Origin: Chlamydia trachomatis A/HAR-13 | GTDB lineage: Bacteria > Chlamydiota > Chlamydiia > Chlamydiales > Chlamydiaceae | Assembly: GCF_000012125.1 (NCBI RefSeq) | Contig: NC_007429.1 | Span: forward strand, 124,001-188,000 | Length of the DNA: 64,000 nt | Reading direction: 5' to 3' | Shown here: piece by piece, positions 50,059 through 59,383 of the stretch | Position numbering within the stretch: the first letter of the stretch is position 1 | How the letters are laid out: each line of letters starts with the position of its first letter | The notes under the pieces: generated by a model | Told to the model about the DNA's origin: nothing | The model's input: only the letters and a program-made list of their open reading frames with translations | Databases searched by the model: none | Translations under genes and position numbers: made by a program

Positions 50059-51570
50059 ATGAAGTTAGAATTATTATTAGCCTTTAAGTATCTAATTCCA
50101 AAAAGAAAAAGACTCTCCTCTTCCATAGTTTCTGCTTTTTCTATGGGGATCGTTGCTCTTGTTGTTTGGCTGTCCGTGGTTTTCATGTCCGTGATCCACG
50201 GATTGCAGCAAAGATGGGTGGGAGACCTCGCTAGTTTACATTCCTCTATTAGGATCGAACCTTCAGATAAGTACTATGAGTCTTACTACTATCAAATAGA
50301 CTCTCACGCAGAAGCTTCGCAATATATTTATAAAACTATAGGGGAGAAACTTCTCTGTGAACAGACGGATCCTTATGATCCGGATGTAGATTTTTTACTT
50401 CCAGAAGCTTTTCCGGATCCCGAGTTTTCGGATAACGGTGAGATGATAGATCCTGTTCGTACAGCCAATGAAAGAATGCTTTCCCTGTTTTCTTCTCGGA
50501 AAGGCTCTTTTGTTGAGTTTGAAGAAGGAATAGGACATGTGCACATGGATAGAGCTTTTCGGGGGCATAAAGGAGAACCTCGAGCCTTATCTCAGTATAT
50601 CGCGTATTCATCAGACATCCTTTACCAACAGCGAGTGCTTCCTTTTGAGGAAACCGATTATTCGACCGAAGTGTTGAATCGTTTTAATGCTTCTTCTGAA
50701 GGCTGGTTGGCGGATTTTCTTGTCCTTCAAGAGAAATTCCGAGGTATGTCCGTCATTTTGCCTGTTGTATATCGCGACCAAGGGTATCGAGTTGGGGATA
50801 CAGCGTCCTTGTCTATCTTCTCTGTAAAAAAAGAAGGTGAGGTCCGATTCCCTTTGCGAGTAATCGGATTCTATAATCCTGGTGTGTCTCCATTTGGAGG
50901 GAAGACCATTTTTATTGATAAGGAATTGGCTGCATCCATCCGCTCGGAATCCGAAGGGCTTGGTATGCATAACGGCTGGCAGGTATTTCTTCCTAGTGTT
51001 CAAGATATCCCTGTCATGAAACAGTCTATTCAGAAGATATTCAAGGAATCGGAAGTCTCTTCTTATTGGGAAATCTCTTCCTTATATGATTATGAGTTTT
51101 TTAAGCCTATCTTAGATCAGCTTCAAAGTGATCAAGTTTTGTTTTCAATCGTTTCTTTTATTGTATTGATTGTTGCCTGCTCTAATATTGTGACTATGTC
51201 TATCCTATTAGTGAATAATAAGAAGAAGGAAATCGGCATCCTGAAAGCAATGGGTGTTTCTTCTTCTCGGCTGCAATTGGTGTTTGGATTATGTGGAGCT
51301 TGTTCAGGACTAGTTGGAGCTCTATTGGGGTCGATTTTAGCTGCATTAACCCTAAAAAATTTAGGGGTTTTGACGCATTGGTTAAGCAAATTGCAAGGAA
51401 GAGAAGCTTTTAATTCATCCTTCTTTGGCGAACAACTCCCTCAAGATTTTCACCTTCCAACCGTAATTTGTTTGTCATTAGGAGCGCTTGTCTTAGCAGC
51501 TATTTCCGGAGCAATCCCAGCACAGCATGTTGCACGCATGCAGGTTTCTGACATTTTAAAATCTGAGTAG
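50059..51570 (+). CDS. lolC: LolC/LolE-type ABC transporter permease
   Basis: 503 residues with the MacB/LolC/E layout: one N-terminal helix (SAFSMGIVALVVWLSVVFMS), a large periplasmic domain (about 60-350), then three helices at the C-terminus (FSIVSFIVLIVACSNIVTMS, LCGACSGLVGALLGSILAAL, VICLSLGALVLAAISGAIPA). The FtsX-like core shows LVNNKKKEIGILKAMGVSS. With its ATPase it is expected to release lipoproteins from the inner membrane toward LolA. Only one permease gene is present here. Confidence 0.88.
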   Translation: MKLELLLAFKYLIPKRKRLSSSIVSAFSMGIVALVVWLSVVFMSVIHGLQQRWVGDLASLHSSIRIEPSDKYYESYYYQIDSHAEASQYIYKTIGEKLLCEQTDPYDPDVDFLLPEAFPDPEFSDNGEMIDPVRTANERMLSLFSSRKGSFVEFEEGIGHVHMDRAFRGHKGEPRALSQYIAYSSDILYQQRVLPFEETDYSTEVLNRFNASSEGWLADFLVLQEKFRGMSVILPVVYRDQGYRVGDTASLSIFSVKKEGEVRFPLRVIGFYNPGVSPFGGKTIFIDKELAASIRSESEGLGMHNGWQVFLPSVQDIPVMKQSIQKIFKESEVSSYWEISSLYDYEFFKPILDQLQSDQVLFSIVSFIVLIVACSNIVTMSILLVNNKKKEIGILKAMGVSSSRLQLVFGLCGACSGLVGALLGSILAALTLKNLGVLTHWLSKLQGREAFNSSFFGEQLPQDFHLPTVICLSLGALVLAAISGAIPAQHVARMQVSDILKSE

Positions 51571-51574
51571 AACT

Positions 51575-52252
51575 ATGGTTATTCTTGTTGAGGCGAAACA
51601 TATTTCGAAAGTGATCCAGCAACAAGATGTCTGTATTCCCATATTAAGAGATGTATCCTTTCAATTACACGCAGGGGAAGTAGTGGCTATTACAGGAGCT
51701 TCTGGTAGTGGCAAAAGTTCGCTCTTACATCTTTTAGGTACTCTAGACCAACCGAGTTCTGGGCAGATATTATTTTTTGGTAAACAGGTCCGTCGTGAAG
51801 AACTCCCTATTTTTCGAAACTGTAGGATAGGATTTATTTTCCAAAATTTTTATTTGTTAGAAGATGATTCAGTGATTAACAACGTTTTGATGCCTGCACA
51901 AATTGCAAGGAAGGATACTGGGCAGAAATCTAAAGCTCGAGAAAGAGCTCTTGCGTTACTAGAATCCGTAGGGCTGGTGGATCGGCGCGATGAAAAAGGG
52001 AGTCTCCTCTCTGGAGGAGAAAAACAAAGGGTAGCTATAGCGCGAGCTCTAATGAACGATCCGGAGATTGTATTAGCAGACGAACCTTCTGGAAATTTAG
52101 ACCATCGGACTGCGGATACAATTCACGAACTGTTATTAGCTCTTGCAGAGAAGCATCGTGGGGTATTGATTGTGACTCATGATCGGGAACTAGCTGAAAA
52201 GTGCCACCGAGAAGAGATTCTCCGCGATGGCACCTTAATGCAGCGACAGTAG
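51575..52252 (+). CDS. lolD: LolD-type ABC transporter ATP-binding protein
   Basis: 225 residues, four bases after the permease. Walker A GASGSGKSSLLHLLGTLDQP, Q-loop FIFQNFYLLEDDSVINNVLM, signature LSGGEKQRVAIARALMN, Walker B VLADEPSGNLDHRTA, and TVTHD-type switch IVTHDRELAEK. This is the MacB/LolD family ATPase. The pair probably drives lipoprotein release. Confidence 0.92.
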   Translation: MVILVEAKHISKVIQQQDVCIPILRDVSFQLHAGEVVAITGASGSGKSSLLHLLGTLDQPSSGQILFFGKQVRREELPIFRNCRIGFIFQNFYLLEDDSVINNVLMPAQIARKDTGQKSKARERALALLESVGLVDRRDEKGSLLSGGEKQRVAIARALMNDPEIVLADEPSGNLDHRTADTIHELLLALAEKHRGVLIVTHDRELAEKCHREEILRDGTLMQRQ

Positions 52253-52255
52253 ACA

Positions 52256-52402
52256 TTTGAGACGGGAACCCCTCAGGTTCCCTTGAAAGACACGGTCACC
52301 CCTAACTACCATCCGGGAATGATTAGACGCTTCCGTCCCCTTACCCAAACATCTACACGCTCAGGCTATCACAAGAGCGAATAAGTTGTAAAGCATTCGT
52401 TA
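52256..52402. other. GC-rich structured gap between lolD and the MACPF gene
   Basis: About 147 bases noticeably richer in G and C than the flanks. It contains a seven-pair hairpin GGGAACC-CCTCA-GGTTCCC (52264-52282), GACG-CTTC-CGTC (52328-52339 region), and CGCTC ... GAGCG near its right end. No T-run follows the first hairpin, so it is not a classical terminator. It could be a small structured RNA or a convergent transcript end. No known RNA family recognised. Confidence 0.4.
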
Positions 52403-54835
52403 TCAATAACCTGAAGATTTTTTAATAATAAAGATAGCATCTTCACAGTTCGTTGTACACGTGAGTGTACCATGGGTATCCTTAAGAGGAGTTGTTGCTA
52501 GATACTTTCCGCTGGAAACATGTTTTAGTCGCACCTCGTCTCCATCCCGGAGGAATTGATCTTGTGTAGTATTTAACTTTTCAACAATCCACCCACAACG
52601 CGTTGGGTAGTACGTGTTATCAAAGTACGCCTCTTTTGCATTTCCATAGAAAGATAGATAGGGGAAACTAGCAAATTCGCTACCAAAAATTTTTTGTCGA
52701 ATAGGCAAGGACCCGAGGAAGCAATACGATTGGTTTAATATTTTTTGCGAAGTATGTTCATTATTATCTACACAAAAATAGAAAACGATAGGGGTTGCCG
52801 AAGAACGTTCTCTTAATGTTGGGAACAAATAAGGAAGTGTAGACCACGAAGCAATGTAAGGAGTACTGACTACAAGAGGAGAGTGGGCAGCTTCTAAGGT
52901 AAACCAGGAAGAAGGATTATCGATTCCTGATGTAAATGTAGTACGTTCTCCTTGCTCATCTACTTTATGTTCTTTGAGATAGACTCGAATCGCTTGTCGA
53001 AGAGATTCTCGTTTATTAGAGAGCTCTGCAGCACCGATATTAGGAAAATGGAGAGGAACTAGTAAATTCGTTATAGGTTGTAAAGAAACCTGGATAGGAA
53101 CAGGTTCCAGGTGCACACTTTCCGACCAATCTTTAAAGTCTAAACGTTCATCATGAACCGAAGGTAAGACCGTTCCTCCTAAAAATACCGTATGAGAAGA
53201 AGACGTGGAGCTATAGCTGGAGTATCCAGATTCTGTGCTGCTGGATACAGAACCTTTTAATAGAGAGTTGGCTGCTGCGGTTTCTAAGGAGATCTTTTTG
53301 CTATGTAGATCCTCCACCTGTTCAAAAGATAGTTTGAGCACTTGGAAACCTATCCCTCCAAAAGTTGCTGATGCAATATAGTGTGTTCCGAATTTTTGAA
53401 TAAACGCTGACCAGGAATCTGGAGAATTGGCGCTTAGTTTGTTTTCAATCCAATTGCGGAAACAACTATCTAATCGTTTTTCAGAGGGGTTCGAGCTGTC
53501 ATCTTCTTTGAGTGTGTATAGGGAATGAGCGGCTGTGGAACATGTGACGGTATTCTTGGCATGTTGAGTGCTTTTTTTTACAAACTCGCAGGTAAGACTT
53601 CCTGAAAAGGCGGCTGCTTCAGAAAGATCCAAATCAGAATCTTCGGAATGGGATGTGGATGAGAGGCTACGATGCTTCGGAGAAAAAGAAAAGGTTTGTT
53701 TTCTTTCAATTTGATAAATATGATAGTCATCCAAGCTGCGTTGAAAGCCTGATTTGATTTTCCTAATTGCATAAGCTTGTTCTGATTTGGATTGAATCTT
53801 GGAAATATCCATATCGATTAATACAGCTGCAATCGTATGGGATCCTACTTGAATCTGGTAATTGTACTTCGATTCTGTGAATCCTTGTAAGTCTAGACGG
53901 ACGCTTCCCTCGGTGAGGATTTGGCTTTTAGCCCGATGTCGCCATAACATTCCAAAGGCAAGCTTGTTAATCAAGATCTTAGCCTCTCTTTTGTATCGTT
54001 TAACAATATCGACTAGTTTAGGAGAGTAGCTTGGGAATAAGTGTTTTTGAATAACACAAATTTCTTTTTGACCATTTTCTACCATGGGAGGGCTTTGAAG
54101 AGGCATAGTCGCCGCGAGGTCTGGTACACTAAAAGTAACCGATGCAGAAAAACTTCGAGTAAATGAAGTTGTTTCTTCGAAAATGGAGGTACTGATTTCT
54201 ACATCAAAAGAAGGTTTAGGGAATAGCTTAGTCCCTGGAGGAATACCAAAACGACCATCCGCGCTCAGCTGAGCCGTTTCTCTTGTAAAAGAGTAATCTA
54301 GAATATTCTCTTCGCTTACGGTATTCAGAATATTAATGGGGTCTAATTTGACAATGTCAACAGCTCTACCCAAAAAGTCGACATTGCGAATCAATTTAAT
54401 ATCGTCATCGACTAGAGCAACCTTAGGAATTTTCTTTTCTGGAGAGAAGGATTCTCTGGTGATGCGATATTTCACACCGTCATGAGAGCTGCGTAATAAC
54501 GCTTGCTTAATTTCTTCTAGGAGCTCCGCATCGGATTTCATTTGTATAGAAGGGGCTACCAGGCAAGTGGCTGCGCAAGCTGAGAGTTTGGGTTCAAGAA
54601 TAGTGAACAGAGCGCCGTCTTTAGTTGTCTCCCAAGATAAAATATAGGGGCTATTGGAAATCGCGGTTTCCATGAAAGAAGGTATATCGAAGATCTCCAG
54701 TGGCAAACTCTCAATGAACGATGCTAGGCGGTTTTCTTCTTCGATATAAGTATCTGAGTCTATAGAGAAACGTCCTAATCGTGGATTAAATACGGAAAAA
54801 GGTTGAATAACGTATAAGAAAGAAGGCTTAGTCAT
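52403..54835 (-). CDS. MACPF-domain protein with C-terminal MIR-like domain
   Basis: 810 residues from ATG 54835, preceded by GGAGAG at eight bases. A longer frame to 54904 has no ribosome site. From memory the CT153 homologue. Domain order: unknown N-terminal region (1-300), MACPF core about 300-650 with the signature FGTHYIASATFGGIGF near 490-505, and a MIR-like end (GDEVRLKHVSSGKYLATTPL, about 760-780). MACPF proteins (perforin, C9) make pores; whether this one does is not known. No signal peptide. Intact, unlike most genes to its right. Confidence 0.9.
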   Translation of the reverse strand: MTKPSFLYVIQPFSVFNPRLGRFSIDSDTYIEEENRLASFIESLPLEIFDIPSFMETAISNSPYILSWETTKDGALFTILEPKLSACAATCLVAPSIQMKSDAELLEEIKQALLRSSHDGVKYRITRESFSPEKKIPKVALVDDDIKLIRNVDFLGRAVDIVKLDPINILNTVSEENILDYSFTRETAQLSADGRFGIPPGTKLFPKPSFDVEISTSIFEETTSFTRSFSASVTFSVPDLAATMPLQSPPMVENGQKEICVIQKHLFPSYSPKLVDIVKRYKREAKILINKLAFGMLWRHRAKSQILTEGSVRLDLQGFTESKYNYQIQVGSHTIAAVLIDMDISKIQSKSEQAYAIRKIKSGFQRSLDDYHIYQIERKQTFSFSPKHRSLSSTSHSEDSDLDLSEAAAFSGSLTCEFVKKSTQHAKNTVTCSTAAHSLYTLKEDDSSNPSEKRLDSCFRNWIENKLSANSPDSWSAFIQKFGTHYIASATFGGIGFQVLKLSFEQVEDLHSKKISLETAAANSLLKGSVSSSTESGYSSYSSTSSSHTVFLGGTVLPSVHDERLDFKDWSESVHLEPVPIQVSLQPITNLLVPLHFPNIGAAELSNKRESLRQAIRVYLKEHKVDEQGERTTFTSGIDNPSSWFTLEAAHSPLVVSTPYIASWSTLPYLFPTLRERSSATPIVFYFCVDNNEHTSQKILNQSYCFLGSLPIRQKIFGSEFASFPYLSFYGNAKEAYFDNTYYPTRCGWIVEKLNTTQDQFLRDGDEVRLKHVSSGKYLATTPLKDTHGTLTCTTNCEDAIFIIKKSSGY

Positions 54836-55020
54836 TAAAAACTCTCCGGGCTGGGCAGTGATTGACACCCTATAATGGAAGGAACTTGCTTTAAAGAAAA
54901 GCAAAGAAACTGATGAGGAGCTTAGCCTCTATTCAATCACTTCCCTATTATGAGAGTCGATCACTGTTTGCCGTAATGGGTTTATAATGTGTGGTTTGCT
55001 GTCGTTTTGTTTCCCTAATC

Positions 55021-56034
55021 CTATTTTCTCATACGGATAGCTTGCTGGCTGGTACTCGGTTGTTCGTCATCAGAATCTGTATCTTGTTGAGTAGGTCTAC
55101 TTGAAGGAGTAGGAGCCGTAAGCACGCTCTCTGGGGACAGATAGGAGCTATTTGTTTCTAGAAGAGACCAGACGTCCATAAAGGCCTGAAGCTGTGTCTC
55201 TGTAATTGGGCGAAGGATGAATAGGTCTTCAAAGTTTTTAATCATACCAGCACCGCTCCAGTTAGCAGAGCCAAAGATTAGAGTTTTATTGTTGATGCAA
55301 CAAATCTTGGTATGGAGAACGCCTTCCGTTTTTCTTTCGTAAAGAGGAAGTTGGATACCCAACTTGCTCAGTAGTTTGCATGTATCTTGTTTGGAATGGT
55401 TGTCGATGATTACTTTTACTCGAACTCCTCTTCGCATAGCTTGGGCAAGAGCTAAGAAGAATTCTGGGCTTAAGAAGATATACATCAAGACAAAAATACT
55501 GTCCGTTGCTTGGTTAATTGCATTCAAAATCATTTTTGATGCTGCATTAGGAATCAAACGCTGGATAGGAATGTAATTGAGCAGCTGAGATCCGACATGA
55601 ACCAGTTGGGGTCTTTCAGAAAAGACTGCGTCATGTAATTCTGAACTTTCTATACATGCCGTCACGTTGACATCGTGATTGAGAGACAAGTCCGTGTAGT
55701 TGGCTGATCCTGTAACTACTGTTTGGAAATCAGCCAACATAGTTTTTTTATGTTGGAGGGTTCTTCCGTTAGTCGGACGCAAGACGACTCTCGAGTTTTG
55801 ACATGCTACAGGTAAGCTTTCTCCGCAATGGTATTTGACTTCTACAGGAACATGGTGCGAAGTCTGAATTAGAGATTGGATAATGTCATCAGATGATATG
55901 GCGTAAATGCGCATAAATATCCCTCTTTGAGCTTGGCGAATGGTATCGCAAATCATTCTTAGAGGATTATTATTCTGCTGCTGATGTACGGAATGGAATG
56001 TAATCAACTCTCTTTCTGCAAGTGGATGAGGCAC
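55021..56034 (-). CDS. Phospholipase D-like protein A, C-terminal intact frame
   Basis: The frame of 337 residues contains both HKD motifs: HKKTMLAD (HxKxxxxD) followed by GSANYTDLSL, and HTKICCIN (HxKxxxxN, Asp to Asn) followed by GSANWS. The start shown is a GTG inside a longer open frame that reaches 56451, so this is not the natural beginning. The upstream Ser/His/Arg-rich part continues in the same frame but lacks a start; the likely start MSIHGSS is at 56504 in another frame. Plasticity-zone PLD family of C. trachomatis. If active, it would act on phospholipids. Confidence 0.8.
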   Translation of the reverse strand: MPHPLAERELITFHSVHQQQNNNPLRMICDTIRQAQRGIFMRIYAISSDDIIQSLIQTSHHVPVEVKYHCGESLPVACQNSRVVLRPTNGRTLQHKKTMLADFQTVVTGSANYTDLSLNHDVNVTACIESSELHDAVFSERPQLVHVGSQLLNYIPIQRLIPNAASKMILNAINQATDSIFVLMYIFLSPEFFLALAQAMRRGVRVKVIIDNHSKQDTCKLLSKLGIQLPLYERKTEGVLHTKICCINNKTLIFGSANWSGAGMIKNFEDLFILRPITETQLQAFMDVWSLLETNSSYLSPESVLTAPTPSSRPTQQDTDSDDEQPSTSQQAIRMRK

Positions 56035-56252
56035 AGGACGCTCTTGTAATTGAGGGAGTGCGCTTGATTGAGATCGCGTAACATGATGTCTTGATGATGA
56101 GGAATGCCGATGTGAGCGAGATTCGTGATGACGGGCACGTTCAGAGTGTCTGCTAGAGCGAGAACCTATTCTGGAAGATTCGCGTCTAGATGAAAAGTGC
56201 CTAGAGACTACCGTTTCAATGCGAGAGGATGAAGAGGTTTCTCCATGGCGAT

Positions 56253-56300
56253 GGTGGCGGTGTTGGGAGGAGCTTCGGTGGCGGTGTTGGGAGGAGCTTC
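56253..56300 (-). repeat. Perfect 24-base tandem duplication in the PLD-A linker
   Basis: Two adjacent identical copies (56253-56276 and 56277-56300). In the PLD-A frame each encodes the octapeptide SSSQHRHR or SSSQHRHH. Variable number is likely among strains. Confidence 0.9.
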
Positions 56301-56596
56301 CAGTAGTTTCTCTTAGTGGAGAGTTCCGAGACTCGAGACGATTGTCGGAAGGCTGTGAAGATCGATAAGCTCTTGAAACGGACCAAGCTGTAGGAGATGA
56401 TTCTGCAGAGAATGGCGAGGTGAATGTGCGCGGCGATGCGGATGAGAATAGCTAGAACTCTTAGGATGTAAGTGGCTATGCCCTGATGAACCATGAATGC
56501 TCATAATATATTTTCACCTAATTTATTAAGGTTTAGATGCTTTCCTCTGAGAAGGCAGGAAACTTGCCTTCTCTTTCGACTACAAAACTCCATTCG

Positions 56597-57535
56597 TTAC
56601 TGCTGTTCTGCTGATGTGGAAGCATTCTCTTCGTCTTGAGTAGAAGAAGAGGTTTGCTTAGGGTCTGTTATGGATTTTTTTCTCTTCTCATGTAACTGAA
56701 TCAGCTCTTTAGTCATCAATCTACTGTTTGTTTCTATATATGCCCAAATCTCGTTATAGCATTCGAGTTGTGTCTCTGTAAGCGGATTGATAATCAAGAA
56801 CTCTTCCAGATTTAATGTAAGACCTCCTCTACTCCAGTTGACGGATCCTATAATGAGTGTCGAGCTATTAATACAGCAGACTTTGGTATGCAGAATGCCT
56901 TCGCATGTACGTTCTCGTAGGACAATGCCGTTAGCCTCGAGGATAGCTTTGACGCACAAGTCTCTTCGTATTTGACTTAGCGAATAGTAGGATACTTGTT
57001 GCGAGCCTACTCGCACCTCTCCTCGATCGTGTCGGAAAGCCCAGCGATATAGGTGTTCACTAAATATTTTAGCCGTTAAGTTCACATCTTTTTCAAGAGA
57101 GGCCTCTGTATAGTTTGCTGTTCCCGTAACGACAATATTATTGTCTATAAGAAGGGTTTTTCTATGTAAAAGAGAACACCCTCTTCGAGGTCTAAACTGC
57201 ACATTTCCTTCAGTACAGTGTTTTGAAAAAGGCCCCATTTGATAGTGTACGGAGACAGGCGCTCTATTAGAAGCCTCAGCTAAGGCTGCAAGAATTCTGG
57301 GGGATCCGATATTAAATACTTTTAATAGAACGCTGCGCTTAGCTTGTAGAATTGTTTCACAAATCATTTTCACAGGTTCGTTATTTCTTTGCTGATGAGC
57401 AGAGTAGAGTTGGATCAGTTCGTGATGCTGTAAGAGTCTAGGTACGACTTGGCTCGAAGAAGATCGGGCTCGTTTAGAGGAGGAAGAAGAAGTGTCTTCG
57501 GGAGTCTTGTGTTTTCTCTTGGAGCCGGCGAGCAT
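56597..57535 (-). CDS. Phospholipase D-like protein B, downstream fragment
   Basis: 312 residues from an internal ATG. First HKD motif HRKTLLID with GTANYTEASL is intact; the second is HTKVCCIN (Asp to Asn) with GSVNWSRGGL. Compared with protein A, about 50 residues are missing in frame between KAILEA and NGIVLRERTCEGI, which removes a beta-alpha unit before the second motif. The same frame stays open upstream to a stop codon at 57776-57778. Probably not functional. Confidence 0.75.
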   Translation of the reverse strand: MLAGSKRKHKTPEDTSSSSSKRARSSSSQVVPRLLQHHELIQLYSAHQQRNNEPVKMICETILQAKRSVLLKVFNIGSPRILAALAEASNRAPVSVHYQMGPFSKHCTEGNVQFRPRRGCSLLHRKTLLIDNNIVVTGTANYTEASLEKDVNLTAKIFSEHLYRWAFRHDRGEVRVGSQQVSYYSLSQIRRDLCVKAILEANGIVLRERTCEGILHTKVCCINSSTLIIGSVNWSRGGLTLNLEEFLIINPLTETQLECYNEIWAYIETNSRLMTKELIQLHEKRKKSITDPKQTSSSTQDEENASTSAEQQ

Positions 57536-57919
57536 TTGCTGGGAGATGGATACTGAAGAGGTAGAGGGTTGAGGGGAAGGACTTCTATCGTCCTGTCTTG
57601 GTCGTGATGATGGAATTCTCCATTCTCGAGATTTGTATTGCGAAGGAGTGGGGCGACGGTCTTCAGGAGAAGAGATGTTGCGCGATGACGTAGAGTGGCA
57701 GCGAGGGTTCGTATAGACGCGAACAGGTTGTCTGTTCCTTCCATGATCGTATTCATAGCAAACAACAGGAGGGGTCTATGGGTTGCGATTCCGTTTGTAA
57801 ATTCTATCTATAGCCTGGGATACAGGATCTCTTGGTGAAGAGGGGTTTCGAGGCAAAGGGGTTTCACGAATAGGTAGCGGAGAAGAATCGCGTGACTTAC
57901 TAGAACCTGAAACGCTCAT
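56597..57919 (-). pseudogene. Phospholipase D-like B, full ancestral gene with an amber stop
   Basis: From ATG 57919 the frame reads MSVSGSSKSRDSSPLPIRET, reaches NRNP, then TAG at 57778-57776. The same frame continues without another stop (TPPVVCYEYDHGRNRQPV ...) into the PLD body. One substitution explains the break. Confidence 0.8.
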
Positions 57920-58048
57920 TATTTTTAACTTTGTTAAATTAATTCGAACTATTTTAGTTTTGTTGTTCGATTTTTCAATATAGTTTATTTGTTAAAAACA
58001 AATACTTTATTTTAACAAAACGTTTAAAATTGAATCTTTAATATCGAA

Positions 58049-59260
58049 TTAAACAGGAGAACTATTTTTTAATAAAAAGGCCCATATTTCTTGAATTGAA
58101 TAGATTTGTTTGGGTGTGAGTGGAGTCACTATGAGCAAGTCTTCAAGATTTTTATGCATCCCATGGTAAGTCCAGTTTGGTGAGCCAAAAATCAGAGTTT
58201 GATCATCGATTAAACAGATTTTTGCATGCAAAGAATCTACTGTTGTAACAGATTTTAACAGTAGTAGAGCTGAGATTCTGTGTAATATGTCTAGTGTATG
58301 GGCGCTCTCTTTTTTATTGATTACGATAGTAATGGTCACTCCTCGTAAGTGTGCTTGTTCTAAGGCTAAAAAGATCTCGGGATGAGAGAAGATACTCATA
58401 GCAATTTTTATAGTTCTCTGAGCTTTTTGAATCTCTTGGATGATAGGCAAGGTCTTAGTATTGGATTGAGGAAAGGGAAGTGGGTAATAGGAAATGGTTT
58501 GCGAGCCGATAGAAACTGAGCCTTGAGTACCCCTCAAAATTAAAGAATATAGCGCCGGGTTTTGAATAAGAGCTGTTAGGTTGATGTCTTTAAAGAAAGA
58601 AGATTTAGTGTAGTTAGCCGTTCCTATAATTGTTAGCTGATTGTCAATCAGTGTCGTTTTCTTATGTAAGCAAATTTGAGGATTGCCTCTCAATTCCACA
58701 CAGAGTTCAGATTTCCGATCCCAATTGGATAGATTAGGAAAATTCCATGCTGAAACAACAACCGGAATGTTGCGACGAACGGCTTGAATTAATGCCCGAA
58801 TAATTTCAGGAGAACCAATATTAAAAATTCTCATCGTGATTATTCGGTTAGCCTGTAGGATGGCATCGCATAGCATTCTTTGCGGATCGTTGTGGTTTGT
58901 TTGGTGAGCTGAGTGGAACACAATGGGTTCCGGATCTGCAGCTAAAAGGTGCAGTATAGGTAAGGATTTGCTTTGCTGATCACTTCTTTTTGTCGTTTCA
59001 ATCGCTTTGTGTTTAGCCGAATTAAAGATATCTGTTGCCGCTTTATCCGTACGAGCAACTAAAGAAGAGTCTTTTGGAGAAGGAGTATTTTGAGATGTGT
59101 GAGGGGGGGTGGATCGAGCGCGACGGCGTCCTCGAGAATGAGAGACTACTTTCCATTCAGATTCTTTAGGAGGTTCTTTAGAAGAATCTGTGGAAGAAGT
59201 GGGTTCCGGAGGTTTAAAAAGATCGCTGTATTTTAAAGAAGAAGAGCCTTGTACACTCAT
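58049..59260 (-). CDS. Phospholipase D-like protein C, intact
   Basis: 403 residues from MSVQGSSSLKYSDLFKPPEP. From memory the CT157 homologue. Both motifs are complete: LHKKTTLID with GTANYTKSSFF and LHAKICLID with GSPNWTYHGM. The N-terminal 110 residues are Ser/Pro/Lys-rich and probably unstructured, and may carry a secretion signal. It is the only PLD of the four with an undamaged frame and two canonical HxKxxxxD motifs, so the best candidate for an active enzyme. Confidence 0.92.
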   Translation of the reverse strand: MSVQGSSSLKYSDLFKPPEPTSSTDSSKEPPKESEWKVVSHSRGRRRARSTPPHTSQNTPSPKDSSLVARTDKAATDIFNSAKHKAIETTKRSDQQSKSLPILHLLAADPEPIVFHSAHQTNHNDPQRMLCDAILQANRIITMRIFNIGSPEIIRALIQAVRRNIPVVVSAWNFPNLSNWDRKSELCVELRGNPQICLHKKTTLIDNQLTIIGTANYTKSSFFKDINLTALIQNPALYSLILRGTQGSVSIGSQTISYYPLPFPQSNTKTLPIIQEIQKAQRTIKIAMSIFSHPEIFLALEQAHLRGVTITIVINKKESAHTLDILHRISALLLLKSVTTVDSLHAKICLIDDQTLIFGSPNWTYHGMHKNLEDLLIVTPLTPKQIYSIQEIWAFLLKNSSPV

Positions 59261-59383
59261 AACATTAAGGTCCTGGCTAGAAAAGAAAGAGACCTAAATA
59301 AGAAAGATTATAAGATAATTGTCTTTTTTTTCTAAAAAGTTAGAAAAAGAAAAAAATCCTTTATAAACAAGATGAGTTACTTT

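Larger units (their letters stand above)
55021..56504 (-). pseudogene. Phospholipase D-like A, full ancestral gene with an N-terminal frameshift
   Basis: ATG 56504 opens MSIHGSSGHSHLHPKSSSYS and stays in frame to a stop at 56313. The PLD body is read in a different frame, open from 56451 downward, with Ser/Arg/His-rich sequence. The junction must lie between 56451 and about 56313. The other PLD paralogues begin MSV or MSI plus GSS-like residues, which supports 56504 as the start. Confidence 0.65.

Noticed and set aside
52256..52402. 4.5S SRP RNA, RNase P RNA or tmRNA in the GC-rich gap
   Set aside because: None of the conserved cores (such as the SRP GGAAGGAAGCAGCC region or RNase P GAGGAAAGTCC) is present.
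57415..57765. 116-codon reverse ORF upstream of PLD B
   Set aside because: Lies in a different frame from the PLD B start and body; the in-frame read-through with one stop explains the region.
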